Below are positions 1 through 6,111 of a stretch of 16,222 bases of DNA, piece after piece (the first letter of the stretch is position 1; every line of letters begins with the position of its first letter). Both the position numbers and the translations under genes were made by a program. Source of the DNA: Pseudomonadota bacterium (lineage in GTDB: Bacteria; Pseudomonadota; Alphaproteobacteria; Rhizobiales; Xanthobacteraceae); NCBI GenBank assembly GCA_963205465.1, contig CAUJKG010000180.1, forward strand, positions 1 to 16,222, given 5' to 3'. The notes beneath the pieces were generated by a model. The model ran no database searches. It saw only the letters and a program-made list of their open reading frames with translations, and was not told the DNA's origin.

Positions 1-315
1 AAGGGCGTGTTCAACCCGGTGATCTATCGTCCGCTGTTCGAGCACCTCGACTTCGTGACCTGCCGCACCTTCGAGACGCCCGCCGCTGGTACCATCCCGC
101 TTTTCCTGCTCGATCCGCGTTATGTGGAAGACATCTACGGCAAGCGAGCGCTCGAACTTACGTTTGCAGAAGGCGATCGCTCGGAGAAGATTCTCGACGT
201 GCTTGCGCGGCCCGGGCATTACGCCGGCATCGTGCGGGAAATCCGTGAGGATTTTGCCTTGCGCCATAGCCCCGAAGCGCGGTTGCAGCGGCTGATCGAA
301 ATCATTGAGGAGTGA
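1..315 (+). CDS. Glycosyltransferase, CgeB-like C-terminal fragment (5' end outside window)
   Basis: The reading frame is open from the first base and has no start of its own with a ribosome site, so only the last ~104 residues of a longer protein are visible. The segment CRTFETPAAGTIPLF resembles the nucleotide-sugar binding core of family 1/4-type transferases of the CgeB class, where an Arg/Thr-Phe-Glu-x-x-Ala-x-Gly-x-x-Pro-Leu pattern follows a beta strand. The tail, with a helical Arg/Glu-rich stretch (roughly IVREIREDFALRHSPEARL), fits the closing helix of that domain. The donor and acceptor cannot be read from this fragment. The next gene, a glycoside hydrolase-like protein, starts within about 60 bases, so both probably belong to one glycan-related operon. 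It could be a different GT-B family, but a GT-B C-terminal domain is the best reading. Confidence 0.6.
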   Translation, partial: KGVFNPVIYRPLFEHLDFVTCRTFETPAAGTIPLFLLDPRYVEDIYGKRALELTFAEGDRSEKILDVLARPGHYAGIVREIREDFALRHSPEARLQRLIEIIEE

Positions 316-376
316 CTGGGCTTTGCGCGAGCACGACCCTCACGCTTCTCCGGGCTCTGCGGTGAGTAATTCGCGG

Positions 377-1678
377 ATGAAGCTGCGCTATGGCTTCAAC
401 GAGATTTACGGCTGGTATCATCTTTCGCAAGGCACGCATCGCAAGGAAGTGCAGCGCCGGATGAGGCTGATGGGCACGAAGGTCGTGCGCCTTTTCGTGT
501 TCGATCAGCCGGTGCCCGATCCGTTCAAGGACTGGCGCAACTTCGAGGGCCTCGTGCAGGCTGTACTCGATATCGGCGCGAAGCCCATGATCACCTTTGC
601 CAAGTTTCCCGAGCCCTACGACCGGCCGAAGAACATCAATGACTTCGTGCTGCGTTCTTCGGAAGTGCTGTGGGGGATGATCGAACGCTGGGGCGGCGAG
701 GAAGTCAGCCAGTGGTATTTCGGTATCTGGAACGAGCCGAATAACCTGATCGTCGGCGGTGATCTGAACTTCCAGCAGTATCTTCGAATCTACCAAGCGC
801 TATCGGCGGAGATATTCCGGCAATTGTCGCCTTATCTTCATGACCGCAAAGCGCTGATCGGCGGCCCGGCGATCGACGGCACACACCGCGCTTATTGGCT
901 GGACTGGATTTGCCGTCTCCTCGACGAGGTCGACGAGCGGCAACTCGGCTTCGTGTCCTGGCATTGTTACGGCGACTGGCGCCCGGCGGTGCCGAGCAAG
1001 TCGCTCGGCCTGCAGATGTGGGGCTCGCCGGATTCGCCGAATGGCGATGCTTTCGAGAAGTTGTTGCTCGCGCGCACGCCGACTTACGAGGCGAAGGCGC
1101 GCAGCGTGGCGCGGCTCCTCGTCGGCCGCAACGTGCTCAACATCTGCGGCGAACTCAATACCATGTCGCACCACGAATATTACTACACGCTCGGCCATAA
1201 CCAGAACCAGCTTGGCGCCGCTTATTATGCGTCCGCGCTGATCCATCTGATCCGTGGCGGCGCGGATATGGAGTTGCGTTGGACCGCCACCGCCCACACC
1301 GACGCGTACGGCCTCGTTTATATGGACGGCAAACCGAGTCCCGCCGCGCTCGCAAAGCAGCTTTTCGCGCAGCATGTCCGCTTCGGCGATGAAGTGCGCT
1401 TTCCGGAAAACAGGCTTTCGTTGCCTCAACTCGATGCCATCGTCAGTGTGTCGCCGGCAGGTGGCACCAGCGCGGTCTTCGTGAATACGTCGCGGGAGCC
1501 GGTCAGTTTTGTGCCGGCTGAGTGGGACGCAGCACTTGCCGCGTGTACGCGTCTGTTCCGCCTGGACCTGACGACCGACGACCGCGTGGCCGCGGAAACA
1601 TGTGGCGAACGGATTACCTTGAACGGCTACGGCGTCGGCGTGATAAGTAGTGGCGGCGCTGAGACAATCATCGAATAG
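377..1678 (+). CDS. GH39-like (clan GH-A) glycoside hydrolase, apparently cytosolic
   Basis: A 433-residue protein built as a TIM barrel (about 1-330) plus a C-terminal beta-sandwich-like part (about 335-433), the layout of GH39 beta-xylosidases and PslG-type hydrolases. The barrel opens with RYGFNEIYGW. The acid/base Glu is visible as E120 in IWNEPNN and the probable nucleophile as E259 in NICGELN. The frame stays open back to a TTG at 305 overlapping the upstream gene, and a GTG lies at 362. I prefer the ATG at 377 because GGTGAG sits about ten bases before it and the fold begins directly there. No choice of start gives a signal peptide, so the enzyme should remain in the cytoplasm. Substrate unknown. 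It follows a glycosyltransferase and precedes an SPFH protein by 17 bases. A non-hydrolytic or transglycosylating role is possible. Confidence 0.75.
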   Translation: MKLRYGFNEIYGWYHLSQGTHRKEVQRRMRLMGTKVVRLFVFDQPVPDPFKDWRNFEGLVQAVLDIGAKPMITFAKFPEPYDRPKNINDFVLRSSEVLWGMIERWGGEEVSQWYFGIWNEPNNLIVGGDLNFQQYLRIYQALSAEIFRQLSPYLHDRKALIGGPAIDGTHRAYWLDWICRLLDEVDERQLGFVSWHCYGDWRPAVPSKSLGLQMWGSPDSPNGDAFEKLLLARTPTYEAKARSVARLLVGRNVLNICGELNTMSHHEYYYTLGHNQNQLGAAYYASALIHLIRGGADMELRWTATAHTDAYGLVYMDGKPSPAALAKQLFAQHVRFGDEVRFPENRLSLPQLDAIVSVSPAGGTSAVFVNTSREPVSFVPAEWDAALAACTRLFRLDLTTDDRVAAETCGERITLNGYGVGVISSGGAETIIE

Positions 1679-1695
1679 ACGACGGGGAGTGCTTC

Positions 1696-2256
1696 GTGGA
1701 TAAGGCTTTTGGCTGGCTAGGCGAAATTTTTCAGACGTTGCTCCGGGTTATTCCCTGGCTCGTCATCGTGCCGGCAACCCATCGTGGCGTTGCCTTCGTG
1801 CGCGGCCACCGGGTGAAGGAATGGGGCCCTGGGCTGCACTGGTTCTGGCCGGTCGTCACGACCTATAAACTCCTGATCGTGGTCCGACAGACGGTGCGTA
1901 TTCAGTCCAAGGTCATCATGACCAGGGACCTGAAGACCGTGACGGTGGGATCGCTCGTCACCTATCACATCGACGATGTTATCGCTGCAGGTGTGCACAT
2001 TGCCGATCTTCCGTCGGACGTCATCGAGCGTTCGCAGGCGGCCATTCTCGCTACTGTGTCGAAGCACACGATCGAATCCATTCAGGCCGATCGCCTCGGG
2101 TTCAACAAGGAACTGACCGAACGGGTCGGCGAGGTGCTGAACGGCTATGGCGTGCAAATCCATCAAGCGCAGCTCACCGAATTCGCGCCATGTACGGCGC
2201 TCGCGATCAACGGCAACGCCGCAGTCGGCAGCTACTCGCTCTGGACCGGATTCTAG
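1696..2256 (+). CDS. Short SPFH/Band 7 (stomatin/prohibitin-like) membrane protein
   Basis: A 186-residue protein starting at GTG, with GGGGAG at 1684-1689 six bases upstream. A hydrophobic N-terminal segment (about residues 14-27, LLRVIPWLVIVP) would anchor it in the inner membrane. The SPFH core follows: GPGLHWFWPVV near 45-54, then VVRQTVRIQSKVIMTRD at 62-78 and VTVGSLVTYHIDD at 82-94, matching the strand pattern typical of the family. The usual long C-terminal coiled coil is missing. The protein ends about 35 residues after YGVQIHQAQL, where stomatins normally continue into an Ala/Glu-rich helix. The other two frames after that point show no SPFH-like continuation, so a simple frameshift is unlikely. 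The function is probably membrane scaffolding, with the partner unknown. It is likely cotranscribed with the GH39-like gene and its stop shares CTAG with the convergent HPP gene. Confidence 0.7.
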   Translation: MDKAFGWLGEIFQTLLRVIPWLVIVPATHRGVAFVRGHRVKEWGPGLHWFWPVVTTYKLLIVVRQTVRIQSKVIMTRDLKTVTVGSLVTYHIDDVIAAGVHIADLPSDVIERSQAAILATVSKHTIESIQADRLGFNKELTERVGEVLNGYGVQIHQAQLTEFAPCTALAINGNAAVGSYSLWTGF

Positions 2257-2831
2257 CTCTTGTTCGACGCTGGCACCGGAGCGGGTGCAGCGACCGGCTC
2301 CTTGCGGGGCGGATAGCGTAGCCCTGTCAGGTTGTTGAAAATGAAGGCGCACAGCAGCAGCAGCACGGAATTCACGCCGACCGGCCAGAGCACGAACAGA
2401 TAGCCGAGATCGTGCACCGCAGAACCGCCGAGCACGGCAGTCAGCGCCACCGCTCCACTCGGCGGATGCAGGCAGCCGAGGAGCGACATTAAGGCGATCG
2501 AGGCAGCGAGGGCCACGCCGGAAGCCGCTATCGGATCCTTGAGCCACATATAGGTGAAGACACCCACGAGAGCGGCAATCGTATTGCCGCCGAGGATCGA
2601 CCAGGGTTGCGCGAGCGGACTGTGGGAGGCGGCGAACAACAGAACCGCAGACGCGCCCATCGGCGCGATCAGGAGCGGCAGCCCCATGCTCATGCCGAGC
2701 GCAGCTTCGGTGACGTATCCGGTAATGAGGATACCGACCAGCGCGCCGATCGAAGCGCGAATATGTATGCGGTAGTCGCGATAGTTGATCTTGGACTTGC
2801 CCCAGACCTTGATACGCGTTTTCGGACCCAT
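2253..2831 (-). CDS. HPP family integral membrane protein
   Basis: A 192-residue protein recognised by the family signature HPPSGAVAL (His-Pro-Pro at 122-124), together with PMGASAVLLFA at 57-67 and SPLAQPWSILGGN at 71-83, all characteristic of the HPP domain. Four or five hydrophobic segments are visible (about 27-43, 50-68, 79-96, 102-120, 145-166), and the C-terminus is a short Pro/Ala-rich tail. A plant chloroplast member has been linked to nitrite transport; the substrate of the bacterial proteins is mostly unknown. The frame is open to 2906, but the ATG at 2831 is preferred: the residues before it are Arg/Cys-rich and unlike the family, and GGCAGAG lies just upstream. It is transcribed alone, away from the amidohydrolase gene. 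Some HPP proteins carry C-terminal CBS domains; this one does not. Confidence 0.85.
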   Translation of the reverse strand: MGPKTRIKVWGKSKINYRDYRIHIRASIGALVGILITGYVTEAALGMSMGLPLLIAPMGASAVLLFAASHSPLAQPWSILGGNTIAALVGVFTYMWLKDPIAASGVALAASIALMSLLGCLHPPSGAVALTAVLGGSAVHDLGYLFVLWPVGVNSVLLLLCAFIFNNLTGLRYPPRKEPVAAPAPVPASNKS

Positions 2832-2973
2832 TTCTCTGCCTTGCCCAAATTTACGGCAACGGCACCTCAACACCGATTTGGGCGGTATTTCCAGCCCGCC
2901 TGGCATAATTTTCGCCGCTCGCGGGGCAATCCGGGACCGCGCCCGCGCAAAATATCGTGATTTCGTGCTGCGG

Positions 2974-3002
2974 TTGACCCCTGGAGAGGGGTTCGATTGA
3001 AT
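2974..3002 (+). promoter_or_regulatory. Putative promoter of the M20 amidohydrolase with inverted repeat in the spacer
   Basis: TTGACC at 2974-2979 resembles a -35 box; 17 bases later TTGAAT at 2997-3002 is a partial -10 match. Between them lies a perfect inverted repeat, ACCCC (2977-2981) and GGGGT (2988-2992) separated by TGGAGA. It overlaps the -35 box and could be a repressor operator or a chance hairpin. The gene start at 3026 follows after a ribosome site, GGAG at 3013-3016. Confidence 0.35.
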
Positions 3003-3025
3003 CGCCTTTTACGGAGTCTCTGAAA

Positions 3026-4189
3026 ATGCCCGTCTTGAATCGCATCGCCGACCAGGCCGGTGAAGTCGCCGAATGGCGCCGCCACCTGCACCAGTATCCC
3101 GAGCTGCTCTACGAAGTGCACGAGACCGCCAAAACGGTGGCCGGCAAGCTCAAGGCATTCGGATGCGACGAGGTAGTGACGGGAATCGGCCGCACCGGCG
3201 TCGTCGGCGTCATCAAGGGAAGCAAGCCGGGCAACAAGGTCATCGGCATGCGCGCGGACATGGACGCGCTGCCGCTCGATGAGATCACCGGTCTTCCCTA
3301 TGCCTCGAAGGTGCCGGGCAAGATGCACGCCTGCGGTCACGACGGCCATACCGCCATGCTGCTCGGTGCCGCGCGTCACCTCTGCGAGACCAGAAATTTT
3401 GCCGGCACTGCGATCGTGATCTTTCAGCCCGCTGAAGAAGGCGGCGCCGGCGCGAAGGCCATGCTCGACGATGGCCTCATGACCCGCTTCAACATCGGCG
3501 AGGTTTACGGCATGCACAACATGCCCGGTCTTCCGATCGGAAAATTCGCGATGCGGCAGGGACCGATCATGGCCGCGGCAGACCGCCTGACCATCGAGAT
3601 CGAAGGCGTCGGCGGACATGCAGCACGTCCGCATTTTGCCGTGGATACGGTGCTGGTCGGCGCGCAGATCGTCAACGCGCTGCAAAGCATCGTTTCGCGC
3701 AACGTCGATCCGCTGGAAAGTGCAGTGGTTTCCATCACGCTGTTCCAGGCCGGTCATACCGACAACGTCATTCCGCAGACCGCGCTCTTGCGCGGCACGG
3801 CCCGCAGCCTGCGCGCGCCAGTTCGCGATCTGCTCGAAAAGCGGATCGTCGAAGTTGCGGAAGGTGTCGCCAGACTCCACGGCGCCAAAGCCAACGTGAA
3901 ATATTCCCGCGACTATCCCGTCGTCGTGAACGACGAGCGCGCCACGGACTTCGCCGCTTCCATCGCACGCGAGATCACGGGCGAGCCCAACGTCGATACG
4001 CGCACGCCGCCGGTCATGGGCGGCGAGGACTTCGCCTTCATGCTCGAAGCGCGTCCGGGTGCTTTCATTTTCATGGGGAACGGCGACAGCGCCAACCTCC
4101 ATCATCCGGCATATGACTTCAACGACAGCGCGATCCCTTATGGCACGTCTTATTGGGTGCGGCTCGTCGAGAGTGCGATGCCGGCCTAA
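3026..4189 (+). CDS. M20D family metal-dependent amidohydrolase (hippurate / N-acyl-amino-acid hydrolase type)
   Basis: A full-length 387-residue cytosolic enzyme that hydrolyses the amide bond of N-acylated amino acids or related conjugates using two metal ions. Family motifs are intact and in order: RADMDALPL at 76-84, HACGHDGHTAMLLGAA at 101-116 (metal ligands C103 and H105), FQPAEEGGAGAKAM at 133-146 (catalytic/metal Glu pair 137-138), H164 in YGMHNMP, and GGEDFAFML at 332-340 followed by LHHPAYDFND (H360). The dimerisation domain lies at about 185-295. Length matches HipO, AmaA and plant ILR1-like relatives, but the acyl group and amino acid cannot be predicted from sequence. GGAG at 3013-3016 supports the ATG at 3026. 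The gene has its own upstream region and its stop overlaps the stop of the convergent exporter gene. Confidence 0.93.
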   Translation: MPVLNRIADQAGEVAEWRRHLHQYPELLYEVHETAKTVAGKLKAFGCDEVVTGIGRTGVVGVIKGSKPGNKVIGMRADMDALPLDEITGLPYASKVPGKMHACGHDGHTAMLLGAARHLCETRNFAGTAIVIFQPAEEGGAGAKAMLDDGLMTRFNIGEVYGMHNMPGLPIGKFAMRQGPIMAAADRLTIEIEGVGGHAARPHFAVDTVLVGAQIVNALQSIVSRNVDPLESAVVSITLFQAGHTDNVIPQTALLRGTARSLRAPVRDLLEKRIVEVAEGVARLHGAKANVKYSRDYPVVVNDERATDFAASIAREITGEPNVDTRTPPVMGGEDFAFMLEARPGAFIFMGNGDSANLHHPAYDFNDSAIPYGTSYWVRLVESAMPA

Positions 4190-5106
4190 CCTGCCGACTT
4201 TTTCGGACGCTTCGTGAAGGGCTCGGTGGCAAGCACGATGCCGCCGAGCACCAGCGCGAGCCCGATCGCGTGATAGGCGTAGAGTTGCTCGCCGAGCGTC
4301 AGCACGGCAAGCGCAACGCCATAAACCGGCAGGAGATAGAGCGACATTCCAGTGAGCGAAGGTCCGGCATATTTCACGAGGATCTGATAGAGACTGAAAG
4401 CGATCACCGACGGAAACAGGGCCATCGCGAAGATTGCGATCCATTGCTGTTGCCCGTGCGGGAAAGCGCCGTACGTTACCAGTTCGAACAGCATGAATGG
4501 CGCGACCGTTATCGTGCCGGCCAGCGTAATGGCGAAGAAGAGCGGCAGCGTGGGCAAGGCCCGCAATTTCTCACGCTTCAGAATGAGAGAATAGACCGCC
4601 CAGGCCGCCGCGCAGATCGCGATGCCGACATCGCCGATGCTGAATTGCCAGGTTAAGAGCCTGCCCAATTCGCCGTGCAGGATGATGACGGCGACTCCCG
4701 CGAAGCCGACGAGTGCGCCGAGGAACCGCGTCGCCGAAAGCCGTTCGCGGAAAAACAGCGCTTCAAGCACCACGATCACGATACTGGAGGAAGTGTAGAT
4801 CAGTGCCGCATTGCTGGCGGTGGTATGGCGCAGCGAGAGATATACGCCCGCGCCGCAGATCACCATGCCGAGCACGCCGAGCCAGAACAGCTCTTTCGAT
4901 ATCGCCTTAAAACGCGGGAACTGCGCAACGAAGCCGCGCGCCGCGAAGGGCAGGAGCATCAGGCTCGCGAGCAGCCAGCGCCAGAAGGCAAGCGTTCCCG
5001 GCTCGACCGCGTGCGTCACCGCACGGCCGATGATGAGATTGGAGACGAAGAAGAGCGGCATCGCGAAGAGAAGCGCGTAAATGCCGAGACGGGAGGGAGA
5101 CTGCAT
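4186..5106 (-). CDS. EamA-domain (drug/metabolite superfamily) transporter
   Basis: A 306-residue hydrophobic protein with about ten transmembrane helices in two tandem EamA halves (about 8-145 and 157-295). The first half ends in the typical pattern FFRERLSATRFLGALVGFAGVAVI, and the second has the matching LGEQLYAYHAIGLALVLGGIVL. PFVSNLIIGRA-like residues near the start and the basic tail TKRPKKSAG are normal for inner-membrane DMT exporters. Members export amino acids, purines or other metabolites; the substrate here is unknown. The ATG at 5106 begins directly before the first helix. It lies 56 bases downstream of the SPOR-like gene on the same strand and may be cotranscribed. Its stop overlaps the stop of the amidohydrolase gene. 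Confidence 0.9.
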   Translation of the reverse strand: MQSPSRLGIYALLFAMPLFFVSNLIIGRAVTHAVEPGTLAFWRWLLASLMLLPFAARGFVAQFPRFKAISKELFWLGVLGMVICGAGVYLSLRHTTASNAALIYTSSSIVIVVLEALFFRERLSATRFLGALVGFAGVAVIILHGELGRLLTWQFSIGDVGIAICAAAWAVYSLILKREKLRALPTLPLFFAITLAGTITVAPFMLFELVTYGAFPHGQQQWIAIFAMALFPSVIAFSLYQILVKYAGPSLTGMSLYLLPVYGVALAVLTLGEQLYAYHAIGLALVLGGIVLATEPFTKRPKKSAG

Positions 5107-5162
5107 CGCGGGTGCGCTTTACCCCGGCGCAGGGCGCAAAGCTATTCTTCGAAACGCAGAGC

Positions 5163-5987
5163 TCAGCGAAGCGATAAGCGTTGCCCGTCGAAAACGGTGG
5201 GAATGCACGGCACCCCGCTGGTCTGCAGCTTGGCGCAGACGCGGGCCGCCGCCGCTGCATTCGGGATCGGCCCGGCGACGAGCCGCAATTCCACCGTGCC
5301 CGGCTTCTGGCCATCCTTGACGTGGATAACCGGCCGGAATCCCTCCAGCGTCGTACCGTGATTGCCGCGCAGCGAAGCCCAGCGTGCCCGCAACCCGTCG
5401 ACCGTCTTTTCTCCGCCCAGATCCACGGCGAATTCGGTACGTGTCGTTGTCGGTATTTCTGTATTCGCTGCCGTGGGTGGAGTTTGCGGTGTGGCCGAGA
5501 CTACCTGGGTCGTGGTCCGTGCCGGGGGCGTCGCCGGTTCAGCCGTTTCCGGACGGGGCTCCGGCGCAGGCGGAGCCGCAACCTGCGCCTCCGGATTGGA
5601 GGACGGCGAAGGAACTTCGAAAGTCACTGGGGAAGGCTTCTGCTTGGTGATCGATGCGGTGATGTCGCCGACCGAACGCTCGATGCCGTCGATGCGCGTG
5701 GCCAGGCGATCCCGCTCCGAAGCCAGCACGCGAACAACCTCTTTCAAGCGGTTGATCTCGCGCTCGGTATTAGGATTGACGACGAGCTGCGGCGCGGCCG
5801 GAGTTCGCGGCATCTGGTTCAGCGCAAGCGGTGCCTTGCCGTCGCGCCAGACAAAGACCGATCCGGCCGCCCCGACCGCCGCGAGGGCGGCAACGCCCCA
5901 GAAGGTATAGGCCAAGGCAAGATTCGCCACGCCCTTCCGCTTGGGCTTGCGGTCCTTGCGCGGCTCAACTTTCGGCGTCACCGTCAT
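5163..5987 (-). CDS. Bitopic envelope protein with C-terminal SPOR-like domain
   Basis: A 274-residue protein with the layout of a cell-envelope SPOR protein. It has a very basic cytoplasmic tail (1-20, rich in Lys/Arg), one transmembrane helix (about 25-47), a likely coiled coil (about 73-113, EINRLKEVVRVLASERDRL), and a Pro/Thr/Glu-rich flexible stretch (118-184). A folded C-terminal domain (about 185-274) contains GTVELRLVAGPIPNAAAAARVC and FDGQRLSLR. The LRLVAGP-x-x-N-x-x-x-A pattern is the SPOR hallmark, and SPOR domains bind glycan strands of septal peptidoglycan stripped of peptides. Two cysteines, C251 and C261, sit in this periplasmic domain and could form a disulfide. It diverges from glmU, which feeds the same cell-wall pathway. 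The exact role (division, wall remodelling) is not shown by sequence. Confidence 0.75.
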   Translation of the reverse strand: MTVTPKVEPRKDRKPKRKGVANLALAYTFWGVAALAAVGAAGSVFVWRDGKAPLALNQMPRTPAAPQLVVNPNTEREINRLKEVVRVLASERDRLATRIDGIERSVGDITASITKQKPSPVTFEVPSPSSNPEAQVAAPPAPEPRPETAEPATPPARTTTQVVSATPQTPPTAANTEIPTTTRTEFAVDLGGEKTVDGLRARWASLRGNHGTTLEGFRPVIHVKDGQKPGTVELRLVAGPIPNAAAAARVCAKLQTSGVPCIPTVFDGQRLSLR

Positions 5988-6004
5988 TCCCGGTTCCGGC
6001 TGGC

Positions 6005-6023
6005 GAATCGATTCCTACGGAAT
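6005..6023. repeat. Overlapping palindromes between the SPOR-like gene and glmU
   Basis: GAATCGATTC at 6005-6014 is a perfect ten-base palindrome. Overlapping it, ATTCC at 6011-6015 and GGAAT at 6019-6023 form an inverted repeat around TAC. They lie just upstream of the SPOR-like gene (start 5987, minus) and about 90 bases before glmU, a place where a regulator could act on both. No partner regulator is visible in the window. Confidence 0.3.
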
Positions 6024-6111
6024 TTAGCAGAGTCGGCCTGATCTCCCGCTGGCTTCCGGCGGCCGTCAGCTTCGGCTAAACCGCATCCCCTTGTCCAACG
6101 GAACTGCAACC

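Noticed and set aside
2150..2340. Frameshifted continuation of the SPFH protein
   Set aside because: The other plus-strand frames here encode Ser/Arg-rich sequence unlike SPFH, and the region is coding for HPP on the other strand.
2867..4444. Open frame of about 525 codons on the minus strand across the amidohydrolase
   Set aside because: It runs antisense to a fully conserved M20D gene and into the exporter gene in another frame; composition is that of a shadow frame.
5181..6041. Plus-strand open frame opposite the SPOR-like gene
   Set aside because: Very Arg-rich with no domain; the minus-strand frame has a helix, a linker and a SPOR-like domain.
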